Source: CBDVBZ01 sp965372355
GTDB taxonomy: Bacteria > Krumholzibacteriota > Krumholzibacteriia > WVZY01
Direction: 5' to 3'
Assembly (NCBI GenBank): GCA_965372355.1
Contig: CBDVBZ010000103.1
Span: forward strand, 1-13,368
Length of the DNA stretch: 13,368 nt
Both the position numbers and the translations under genes were made by a program. Below the pieces are notes generated by a model, which worked only from the letters and a program-made list of their open reading frames with translations, was not told the origin of the DNA and ran no database searches. Position 1 is the stretch's first letter; each line of letters starts with the position of its first letter. This document shows positions 1 to 7,299 of this stretch, in pieces.

Positions 1-53
1 CGGCCGACAGCGAGGTTGCCGTCATCCAACATGCGGTCAAGTGTCATGAGCTG

Positions 54-641
54 TTGAGGCTAATTGCTTTTGTCGCAATGCTTGCGGCAACCCAGGCGTT
101 TGCGCTTGCGGGTGGGGGGTCCTTCGGGCTCTTCTCAAGCTTAGCGGCAACGGACTGCGCCTTGATGAATGACGGCGTCACCAACACCAGCTACTATGTT
201 ATTCAGACGCATACCACTGGCTCGACGGGTGGGGGCTATTCGGCGGTGATTCCGCCGTGCGCTGGCTTCGTCCATAACATGGATGTGAAGGGCCCTACGG
301 TCTCCGTATACCTGGGTAACTCACAGATCGGTGCCTCGATGGGATACGGCGGGTGCCGGACGGGTCTCATTGTTGTAGCGCAGATTGTTGTCACCCGCAC
401 CGGACCGGCGGTCGGCTGCTGTGCGTGGACAGTCGGGCCGAACCCGCTTTTGGTCGATCCGGACGGTAACCCGTGGACGACACCGTACTCGATGGACTGC
501 AGCAGCCCGTCTCAGAATGAAACAGCGGCCGGAGGAACCGGGATCATCTCGGCGGGAGGAGCGGGGCAATGTGCTTGCAGCGTTCCGAACAAGGAGAACA
601 CCTGGGGTGCGGTGAAGGAGCTGTTTCGGCAAGGGATATAG
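54..641 (+). CDS. Small secreted cysteine-rich protein of unknown function
   Basis: A 195-residue protein begins with a typical Sec signal peptide: an Arg at residue 2, a hydrophobic core, and a likely cleavage after ALA near residue 19. The mature part is rich in Gly, Ser and Thr. It has eight cysteines at about 35, 69, 101, 122, 123, 149, 173 and 175, an even number that would allow disulphides outside the cytoplasm. The segments GNSQIG...GYGGCRTG and the C-terminal CxC...ENTWGAVKELF resemble, from memory, a family of exported proteins in uncultured FCB-type bacteria. No function is known to me. The start is uncertain: TTG at 54 has no clear Shine-Dalgarno sequence and the frame is open upstream to the window edge. 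An ATG at 46 sits just before it but in another frame. This is the only plus-strand gene in the window. Confidence 0.6.
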   Translation: MRLIAFVAMLAATQAFALAGGGSFGLFSSLAATDCALMNDGVTNTSYYVIQTHTTGSTGGGYSAVIPPCAGFVHNMDVKGPTVSVYLGNSQIGASMGYGGCRTGLIVVAQIVVTRTGPAVGCCAWTVGPNPLLVDPDGNPWTTPYSMDCSSPSQNETAAGGTGIISAGGAGQCACSVPNKENTWGAVKELFRQGI

Positions 642-658
642 ACGGCGCGGGCGCTTCG

Positions 659-926
659 TCAATCATCCCACACGCCGTTGACCGCCTCGGAACGCTCCTC
701 AGGTGTGACGTCGGCATAGACCGCCGTGGGCTTTGGTGTCGGAGTTCCTTCTGCACGAGGCGCAAGTTCTTAGTCTTCTGGTAGAGGTACGTGCCCCACG
801 AATGCCGGAGGCTGTGTATCGAATAGTAAGGCGCAAGCCCTGCACGTTTCGCGGCCCCCTTGTCCGGGCGTGCGCTTCTTCCTGGAAACAGCCCCAACCA
901 CTCGAACGTCTGAAAAGCCGGCCAAA
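659..926 (-). pseudogene. Tyrosine recombinase (phage integrase family) C-terminal remnant, frameshifted
   Basis: Read on the minus strand, this stretch encodes the end of a tyrosine recombinase catalytic domain: FPGRS, then YSIHSLRHSWGTYLY (the HxxR box, H-S-L-R), then LRLVQKELRHQSP (the second conserved His). Just after HQSP, near position 730, the reading frame breaks. It continues in another frame as TAVYADVTPEE...VNGVWDD and stops at 659-661; the Y of VYADV is the expected nucleophile. The spacing from the His to the Tyr is shorter than the usual nine residues, which fits a small deletion of 1 or 7 bp. The N-terminal and central domains are absent: the frame is closed upstream by a TGA within the end of the protease gene. 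It is therefore a dead fragment, unless the break is a sequencing error in a still-truncated gene. It lies between two convergent genes and marks a past integration. Confidence 0.72.
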
Positions 927-943
927 GCCCCGGGCTACGGCTT
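911..943 (-). terminator. Possible hairpin terminator at the end of the protease gene
   Basis: On the minus strand the stop codon region contains AAGCCG, a nested AGCC-cgg-GGCT, then CGGCTT followed by a short T-rich run (CTTTTC). The outer stem is 6 bp and the inner stem 4 bp with a 3-nt loop. The T tract is short and the stems are separated by an asymmetric bulge, so this is only a weak candidate for a Rho-independent terminator. Confidence 0.3.
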
Positions 944-3900
944 CACAAACAGGATAAAGAGCGAGTCGTCACCCGAAGGGACCTGATCGAGAAGCGCGAT
1001 ATCCGTCGTCGAGTCCCCATCCAGATCACCGAGAAACGTCGCACCCCAGATGAACTCGCCCGGGTGGTTCACGATCAACCAGCGCTTCAGCGTTCCATCG
1101 GCGTTGAGGAGCACTACCCAGACATTCGATCCCGTTCCGAGCGGTGAAAGCGTGGTCACGATGACGTCGTTGACACCGTCATCATCGTAGTCCCCGGCAC
1201 TCCCCAGGCTCAGAATCGTTTCGGTACCGGGCCACGAGAACACTTCTTTGCCGGCTTTCTCGGTGCCATCGTCGTTCAGAAACGTCGTGTTCAACGTACT
1301 AAAGAAAAAGCTCCAGGAATACCCCAGATCGGCGTTGCCGTCGCCGTTGATGTCACCCAACGACGCCACGGGATTGTCGCGAACGGCCAACGGGCCCCAC
1401 TGGCCGGCGGATTTCAGTTTGCCCGTTGCGTTGAGAAAAAGCGTCACGAGCTGGTCGGCGCCTGCGTCTGTACCCCACGCGACAGACAGATCGACCACGC
1501 CATCGCCATCCAGATCGCCGAGAGGAGCGATCCAGTTCGTTCCCCCACCCTGAGAGCACGATGCGCAGCCCAGCTGAGCGCCACTGATCTTTTCCGCTGT
1601 TTTCACCGTGCCATCGCCATTCATCAGCAGGATCCAGACCGCGCCCAGAGTCTCGAACTGATCGAACAGACCCACGGCCAGGTCCGTCACCCCATCCTTG
1701 TCGACGTCACCGAGTCCGGCCACGGTCTTGAACGGCGCTTCGCCATCGGGGTGGTAACCAAGGTCGACGGCTTCGATGATCTTCTCGTCTTTCAACGTGC
1801 CGTCGGTGTTTAGATACATCAGATAAATCGATCGCTGGCCTTGATACCGGGCGCTTTTGCCAATCCGCGCCAGATCGACCACCATATCACCGTCGAAATC
1901 GCCGAGATTGGAGAGCCCGTGATTTCCCGGACTCCCCAAGATCGGAATCTGCACGATCTCGCGGACGTCGACCGAGTCAACACACCCCGTGGTCGACGCG
2001 CCGGCGCTCCAGTACACGTCGCCTCCGAGCGTAATGTCTGCCGTCATTGAGTCCTTTTCTACGACGGTCGCGCCATCCCGCACCTCCACCTTGAAATCGT
2101 ACGAACCGAGCGGCATCGTCAACACTTCGACCGGCTGGAACCTCGAATGAACAACTGTTTTCGTTGGAGTCATCGACCCGGAAGGCATCACCATTGAGAC
2201 CACTGAATACCCGTTCGCAACGACATTGGGTGAGAGCGGAGACAGACACCCCTCTGGCGAGACCGTTATATCCCCGGAGCTCAGTAAACCGGGGAGCTCG
2301 GACGCATCGTAGGTCGGATCCGAAAACACTCCCTGCAACATCGCGAGATCGGTAACACTGGCATCGATCGCGCCAGGGACGTAGCTTTGAGTGCTTGCGT
2401 CTACTTTGCCATCGCCGTTGAAATCACCTTGAGGATACGTGCCCTCCCGCGAGGGCGATTCGCCCGGCACCGTGTTGCCGTTGGGATCCTTCTTCGGATG
2501 CGTGCCACCGTCCAGATCCAGGTTCGGGTCGTTCTGGAGCTGGAGATACCAGTCCCTCCAACGGCGGAAGTCCGACATGTCGATGTCGCCATCCCCGTTT
2601 GTGTCGAAGTCGATCTTATTGCCCGAACCATCCAAACGCTGGTTGCCGTCGGGTGTACCGTCATCGATGTCCAGCAACATGCGAAGCACTCTGTCCGACG
2701 CCTTGACCCGATCGATGTCCACAACAGACGCCCAGGCATCGAGACGCTTGGCGGCTGCGGCACCGCCTCCGGGAGCCACCAGGACCGATTGAGTCGTTAG
2801 CAGATCCTTGATCTCGCTTGCCGTAAGGGCCGGCTCGACCGCCAACATGTACGCCACAACCCCCGTGACGTGAGGAGCCGCGAACGATGTGCCGGAATCA
2901 CTCTTGTAGTTGCCATCGACATCGCAATCCGAGTCCGACGGCATTCCGGGAGTTCCTGACGCCGTGGATCGAATGCATACACCAGGCGCAGAGATGTGAC
3001 CACCGGTATTTGAAAAGGGTGCCCGGCGGGCGCCACCGCTAGCCGCGTTATCCAACTCCACCGCCTCGACGACAATGATGTTGGGCTCGACCGGCGTCGG
3101 ATTGGAAGCATCGAGAGCGGCGTTGTTCCACGGGCTGGCGTACATGGCATCCTCGACTCCGCAGCCTTCATCGGAGTCGTTTCCCGCTGCGCAAACCATG
3201 AGCGGCACATCCCGGCCGGACGATCGGATGTATTTCAACGCCCTCTTGAATTCCTCCCCCTGCTCTCTGGCCGTGCTCCGGACCGCGGCGTTCGAGCCTG
3301 CAATCCCCTCGATGCACCACCCATAAACCGTCGTCAAGTTGACAAGCTTGATATTCGGATTCGCCAGAACGAATCGTCTGAGCGTTTGGATGTTATCCGC
3401 GACTGTGTGCCGGAGATCATTGGATAACACAACGGGATCGAACGCTTCTGCCGTGATGTCCGCGAACGGGCTCACACCATCGACGCCCCTCTCGTTGCTG
3501 AACAACGCTCCTATGATGCCCGATACCATGGCGCCGTGATCGGCGTCACCGGCCTCGACGGGGAAATAGTCCAGATCTCGATGAAGGGGAAACCCATAGT
3601 CGAGAACACCCACCGGCACCCGTTGACCACTCTTGGCAACAGCGCTATTTATGTTCCACAACTGCGGCACCCGGACCAACTCGATACCCCAGTTCCCGCC
3701 CGCCGGCGTGGATTCCCACAGCCAGTCGTATGGCTCCTGGACGCTATTGGGCCGCGCAATCCGGCCGCCGCGAACCGCAACATCGGCAACCACGTTCTCC
3801 ACCTGCGCATTCGCTTTTAGACTGGCGAGTACCGGAACGAGCTCCGCGTGTGATGCCGTCGCCAACCGCACGATGACCACCCCTTCGACGACCCCAACTT

Positions 3901-4516
3901 TGCCGGGCAACCCACCGACAATCGCCCCTGTGATGTCGTCGAGTATCTGATTCGCCTGGCCGATGGTCGTCCCCTGTGTAAACGCAATCAAGATCGTGTT
4001 GTACGAGACGTGGGCGCCGGCGAGGTCCGGATGGTCCTGCGAGAAATCCTGCGCCCGAGGGACGAACGTGATATCGGGGATCATCTCGGCAACATCGTTC
4101 GCGATCGACCCCGCGATCGAGTCCGGCGAAACGGTCACGATCGTGCCTGTTCCGAGAGCGCTTCCGAGGGATGCGGTGACCGTGAGCGACCCCATCGTGC
4201 CCAGCAGGCTGACCTGCCCGGCGGCGACTCCGCTGGCAAGGCTCAACGTCGTCGGGCTGATGGTGCCCTGCGGTACCGAAAGCGTCACCGTACCATTGGC
4301 GTCCGTCAGGGGCTTCGTGCCTCTTCTCCCAATCGCCCTGACAGTGATCGGAAATAGCGTATTTGATCTAACCCAATCGGGGACAACAACTTCAAACGAA
4401 GCCAAACCTTCCAGTTCCGGTTCGAACGGATCCTCGCTACAGCCCGGTAGCGCAAATGCGGCGATCAGGGTGGCTAGGGCTAACGCGATCGAGGAGCCGA
4501 GCAGGGTGTTACGCAT
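935..4516 (-). CDS. Lipoprotein subtilisin-family (S8) serine protease with dockerin-like and FG-GAP repeats
   Basis: A predicted secreted protease of 1193 residues from the chosen start. The N-terminus MRNTLLGS...ALPGC is a lipoprotein signal peptide with the lipid-bearing Cys at 26. In order follow an Ig-like (Big-type) domain (about 38-130), a probable inhibitory prodomain (about 145-250), and a peptidase S8 domain (about 275-600). The catalytic triad is visible: Asp306 in VGVLDYG, His327 in DHGAMVSG and Ser544 in SGTSFAAPHVTG, with the oxyanion Asn446 in AAGND. Two dockerin-like calcium loops follow, DTNGDGDID (about 638-646) and DFNGDGKVD (about 698-706). The C-terminal 320 residues hold six FG-GAP/VCBS-type repeats with GDxDxDG cores. 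The start at 4516 has GAGGGA a few bases upstream; an in-frame ATG at 4591 overlaps the predicted -10 box and is rejected. The substrate is unknown. It follows the CotH gene but has its own promoter. Confidence 0.9.
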   Translation of the reverse strand: MRNTLLGSSIALALATLIAAFALPGCSEDPFEPELEGLASFEVVVPDWVRSNTLFPITVRAIGRRGTKPLTDANGTVTLSVPQGTISPTTLSLASGVAAGQVSLLGTMGSLTVTASLGSALGTGTIVTVSPDSIAGSIANDVAEMIPDITFVPRAQDFSQDHPDLAGAHVSYNTILIAFTQGTTIGQANQILDDITGAIVGGLPGKVGVVEGVVIVRLATASHAELVPVLASLKANAQVENVVADVAVRGGRIARPNSVQEPYDWLWESTPAGGNWGIELVRVPQLWNINSAVAKSGQRVPVGVLDYGFPLHRDLDYFPVEAGDADHGAMVSGIIGALFSNERGVDGVSPFADITAEAFDPVVLSNDLRHTVADNIQTLRRFVLANPNIKLVNLTTVYGWCIEGIAGSNAAVRSTAREQGEEFKRALKYIRSSGRDVPLMVCAAGNDSDEGCGVEDAMYASPWNNAALDASNPTPVEPNIIVVEAVELDNAASGGARRAPFSNTGGHISAPGVCIRSTASGTPGMPSDSDCDVDGNYKSDSGTSFAAPHVTGVVAYMLAVEPALTASEIKDLLTTQSVLVAPGGGAAAAKRLDAWASVVDIDRVKASDRVLRMLLDIDDGTPDGNQRLDGSGNKIDFDTNGDGDIDMSDFRRWRDWYLQLQNDPNLDLDGGTHPKKDPNGNTVPGESPSREGTYPQGDFNGDGKVDASTQSYVPGAIDASVTDLAMLQGVFSDPTYDASELPGLLSSGDITVSPEGCLSPLSPNVVANGYSVVSMVMPSGSMTPTKTVVHSRFQPVEVLTMPLGSYDFKVEVRDGATVVEKDSMTADITLGGDVYWSAGASTTGCVDSVDVREIVQIPILGSPGNHGLSNLGDFDGDMVVDLARIGKSARYQGQRSIYLMYLNTDGTLKDEKIIEAVDLGYHPDGEAPFKTVAGLGDVDKDGVTDLAVGLFDQFETLGAVWILLMNGDGTVKTAEKISGAQLGCASCSQGGGTNWIAPLGDLDGDGVVDLSVAWGTDAGADQLVTLFLNATGKLKSAGQWGPLAVRDNPVASLGDINGDGNADLGYSWSFFFSTLNTTFLNDDGTEKAGKEVFSWPGTETILSLGSAGDYDDDGVNDVIVTTLSPLGTGSNVWVVLLNADGTLKRWLIVNHPGEFIWGATFLGDLDGDSTTDIALLDQVPSGDDSLFILFVKP

Positions 4517-4589
4517 GGATTCCCTCTCGGTTAGGGGCAGGTGGTGTTCTCCTAGTGATGCTCTCCTTAATGGTTGTCGGGGTCTAATC

Positions 4590-4619
4590 ATTATAATATG
4601 TAGCGAGATACGCGGTCAA
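4590..4619 (-). promoter_or_regulatory. Strong sigma70-type promoter for the S8 protease gene
   Basis: On the minus strand TTGACC (4614-4619) and a perfect TATAAT (4590-4595) are separated by 18 bp. Transcription would begin near 4583, giving a 5' leader of about 67 nt before the ATG at 4516. The 154-bp gap after the CotH gene is AT-rich only around this site, which supports a separate transcription unit for the protease. Confidence 0.7.
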
Positions 4620-4670
4620 GCGGGAAGGAGCCCCACGCGCTTTTCCGGGCGCCGGCCTGTGAAGTTTGCA

Positions 4671-6563
4671 CTACGGAGTGGCACCTCGCACCCGCTGAAA
4701 GCGCGCCTGGATCCGCGTGTCGCGCTCCAGTCTCACCCTCACCTGGGGGCTGTTTCCGAGGGAGGGATCTGTCCATCCGGTGAACTCGAACCCCGCCGAC
4801 GGCTTGGCGCTTAAGCTCACAGGCAGATCCTCGAAATAGCGGCCGGTCCACGGGTATTCTCCGGGGGCTGTGGTGTTGATCTGAATCTCACCCGCACCGG
4901 GTGGCTCGATGGCGAGCCCGATAGTGTGCAAGTCGCCCAGGTCGAACCTTTCCCTGAAAAACCCAAGAATAATGTCCGGTCGCTTTTCGATGAATTCCTG
5001 GATAGTCGCGATCCCTCCGTGATAGCGGTCGAAGGCCCGAGGCCAGCGTTCGAACTCGATCTCCAGGTCCGCGGCGCGAACCGCAATAATGCTGTCGAGC
5101 CGGGTCTGGATATGCTCCGCACGAAGCGTCGTATTGAGCAGATCGCAGAAACGGATGACGAAATATTCGCTGAACTCCTCGGAATCGAGCAGTTTGCGGA
5201 TAATGAGTGTCTCGAAAAAACCCGTCTCCTTGTCCTGCCACCACGGCCCCGGGTTGACGATGAGATCCGAGCGGGGTTCGTCGCGTGTCGCCCACGCCAG
5301 TGTGTTCTTGCCCACCACGCCCGGCCGAAACGCGTAGTCCGAATCCCAACCGAGCCACCGCCACTGGCTCTCAGGGGTGTCCAGACGTTTGAACAGATGC
5401 GAGTTGTTGTCCGGCCAATCGTAGTTGCCCACGTAGATGTTGAGCAACCAGTAGTCCACCGTACCTTCGACGTCGATGATCTCGGCGGCCCGAAGATACT
5501 CATCCTCGCTTGTCAGGCGGTGTCTCTCGAAATAGTCGACCGTCGCTACCCAGGCGGAGTCGCCACCGGCAAGCGCGTTGGGGCCCTTTCTTTGATTCTT
5601 GATGAGCGCATAGTCCCCCTCGCCAAAACGCCGTCTGAGGAACTCTCCGTTGATCCGTTCATAGACGCGGTAGTGCCCCCACATCTCACCGTTGATGAGA
5701 AGCAGAACGGGAATCGACTTTGCGATCATTCCACCGATCTCGGTGTACAACGCGTCGAACACCTCGCCACCCAGTCTGGCCGTATACGTGATGAACGCGG
5801 GGCGCAAGAGCACAACCCGCTCCGAGTCCGGACTGGCTTCAGTGAGGACGTTGTCGATCTCGCTTCCCTGCACTTCGGCGGTCGCGTATGTCAGTCGAAA
5901 ACCCTTTTTCTCGTGTCTCCGGGCCCACCCGCCACCGTGAACGCGCAGCCTCGCCTCAAAACCTACGCTGCCCTCCTCGCGCGCCAGGTACTCAACGCTC
6001 GCGATTCGCTCCCACTTTCTACCGCGGCGCTCGGGGTTGGCGTGAATCCCCGAGTAACGATTCCACAAGACGACCGGATCGGCGACAACCGACACGACGG
6101 GCAGCGTGTAGTCGGTGTTGATAAGATACGTGTGCGTCACGGTCGCGCTCGGGAGATGGCCCGAGCCGTAGGCGCGAAATCGGAGGACCGTCGTCTCGTC
6201 AATCTCGATGGGACCGTTGTAACGGCGGCTTCGCAGCGTCGGTGTGCTCCCGTCCGTCGTGTAGCGGATCGATGCGTCCGCTTCGCGGCTTCTTAGCTCC
6301 ACGGATAGCGAACGATCGTAGTAACCCGCCGGCGTGCTCGCGGACGGTTCCGGGACGAGCGAGTCACTTGTTGTAAACGCAAACCGTTTATCTATAGAGG
6401 GTACGAGTCGCGCCTTCAGCTTTCGCTTGAACTCGAAGAACTGCAGCTGGTTGAGGCCCCAGAGCTGAGCGATTACATCGCTGTACCGGGGCATCGTTGT
6501 GATGACCGATACGACCAGCACCAGCAGGACTGCGGTAACAACAGCTTTGAGAGGCGGTTTCAT
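4671..6563 (-). CDS. CotH-family protein kinase, membrane-anchored, with chitobiase-C-like and bacterial repeat domains
   Basis: A 630-residue protein with one N-terminal membrane segment (about 8-24) that should place the rest outside the cytoplasm. Residues 72-146 (IRYTTDGSTP...YNGPIEID) match the chitobiase/hexosaminidase C-terminal-like beta domain often attached to CotH. The CotH domain spans about 155-540. Visible motifs are a KKGFRL segment (219-224), INGEMWGHYRVYE (290-302), NYDWPDNNSHLFK (380-392) and the metal-binding-type WDSD (406-409). These correspond to the atypical kinase fold first studied in Bacillus subtilis spore coat CotH, which phosphorylates coat proteins. The C-terminus (about 575-622, AGFEFTGWTD) resembles an InlB-B/Flg_new-type beta repeat. 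The ATG at 6563 lacks a good Shine-Dalgarno sequence. It follows the DUF4956 gene after 28 bp, so the three genes are probably co-transcribed. Its substrate and phosphate donor here are unknown; no spore genes are seen. Confidence 0.88.
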   Translation of the reverse strand: MKPPLKAVVTAVLLVLVVSVITTMPRYSDVIAQLWGLNQLQFFEFKRKLKARLVPSIDKRFAFTTSDSLVPEPSASTPAGYYDRSLSVELRSREADASIRYTTDGSTPTLRSRRYNGPIEIDETTVLRFRAYGSGHLPSATVTHTYLINTDYTLPVVSVVADPVVLWNRYSGIHANPERRGRKWERIASVEYLAREEGSVGFEARLRVHGGGWARRHEKKGFRLTYATAEVQGSEIDNVLTEASPDSERVVLLRPAFITYTARLGGEVFDALYTEIGGMIAKSIPVLLLINGEMWGHYRVYERINGEFLRRRFGEGDYALIKNQRKGPNALAGGDSAWVATVDYFERHRLTSEDEYLRAAEIIDVEGTVDYWLLNIYVGNYDWPDNNSHLFKRLDTPESQWRWLGWDSDYAFRPGVVGKNTLAWATRDEPRSDLIVNPGPWWQDKETGFFETLIIRKLLDSEEFSEYFVIRFCDLLNTTLRAEHIQTRLDSIIAVRAADLEIEFERWPRAFDRYHGGIATIQEFIEKRPDIILGFFRERFDLGDLHTIGLAIEPPGAGEIQINTTAPGEYPWTGRYFEDLPVSLSAKPSAGFEFTGWTDPSLGNSPQVRVRLERDTRIQARFQRVRGATP

Positions 6564-6591
6564 CTGTTTGCCATGCGGAGGCCAGGCGCGG

Positions 6592-7299
6592 CTAGAAGAG
6601 GGCGCCCTGACTGCTAAAAAAGATGTTGAGCTTGTGCACCGGGGCGACCTCTTTCAAAGCCGCGTGAAAGCCATCGAGCCCCTTGGTTTTCAGGTCCGCA
6701 AAGCTGTAGTGGATGGTGGTCAGGTCCTCGGCGAAGGATACGCTCTCCAGCCTTCCGTTGGACAGCCTCGAATCGAGAAGCCTGATGACCTGGTCCCTTG
6801 TCTCGGCGGTCTGCTCGCCGTTCAACGTCAGCAGGACGATACCATCCTTGCGTTTGTGCGCGGAATAACGCGAAAAGACCCGTTTCGAAATCAGCACGAT
6901 CGTGGCCAGGAGAAGCAGAACGAACAGCAGCAGAAACTGAAAGGTCGCGCAGACGACGGACGCCGATATGAGCAGCATGATGAATCCAACTTCCTCGGGT
7001 TCCTTGATCGGCGTCCGGAAGCGGATGATCGACAGGGCGCCCAGCAGGCCGAGCGACAGGGGTAGCGAGAACTGGATCGCGATGAAGAGAGCGGTAATCG
7101 AGGGGCTCAGGAGCAGAAAGCTGCGATGGATCTGCGAACCGGTCGCGCGGTTCTCATAGAACGTCCGATAAAGATACGAAATATACAACCCGACCAAAGT
7201 CGACACGATCAGTGCGAAGACAAAACCCGTGACATCGATCTGGACACCGGGGTCCTGTATCAGCTTGGCTATCTTCCCCAGTACCTGCTGTGCGTTCAT
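6592..7299 (-). CDS. DUF4956 family membrane protein
   Basis: A 235-residue protein with three to four predicted membrane segments, at about 24-43, 60-88 and 104-138 (the last long enough for two passes), and a soluble C-terminal domain of about 95 residues. The segment GALSIIRFRTPIKEPEE (87-103) is the hallmark of DUF4956, a family of unknown function commonly found beside VTC-domain proteins. The start at 7299 is supported by GGAGGAG just upstream. Its ATG overlaps the TGA of the preceding VTC-like gene (ATGA), indicating translational coupling. A GTG/TTG-type extension further upstream would lie inside the VTC gene and is unlikely. By context it may be the membrane partner of the VTC-like enzyme, as small membrane subunits are in the yeast VTC complex; this is inference. 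Confidence 0.88.
   Translation of the reverse strand: MNAQQVLGKIAKLIQDPGVQIDVTGFVFALIVSTLVGLYISYLYRTFYENRATGSQIHRSFLLLSPSITALFIAIQFSLPLSLGLLGALSIIRFRTPIKEPEEVGFIMLLISASVVCATFQFLLLFVLLLLATIVLISKRVFSRYSAHKRKDGIVLLTLNGEQTAETRDQVIRLLDSRLSNGRLESVSFAEDLTTIHYSFADLKTKGLDGFHAALKEVAPVHKLNIFFSSQGALF

Noticed and set aside
935..1920. Short repeated DNA words in the end of the protease gene as a CRISPR or tandem repeat array
   Set aside because: They encode the GDxDGDG cores of FG-GAP repeats, vary in spacing and third positions, and lack regular spacers.
1900..2600. Dockerin-like loops as evidence of a cellulosome
   Set aside because: There is no cohesin, scaffoldin or glycoside hydrolase in the window, and isolated dockerin-like segments are common in non-cellulosomal secreted proteins.
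4517..4591. Longer start (ATG at 4591) for the protease
   Set aside because: It would begin inside the -10 box and bury the lipoprotein signal peptide 25 residues from the end; ATG 4516 has a good Shine-Dalgarno sequence.
4620..4670. Terminator after the CotH gene
   Set aside because: Only a 4-bp CCGG stem without a T tract is present.
3963..4814. Plus-strand open frame spanning the protease start and the end of CotH
   Set aside because: It runs across the promoter and two real genes in antisense and shows no domain or ribosome binding site.
4926..6296. Long plus-strand open frame of 456 codons opposite the CotH gene
   Set aside because: The minus-strand frame carries clear CotH motifs throughout; the plus frame has no recognisable domain and is a by-product of GC-rich codon use.
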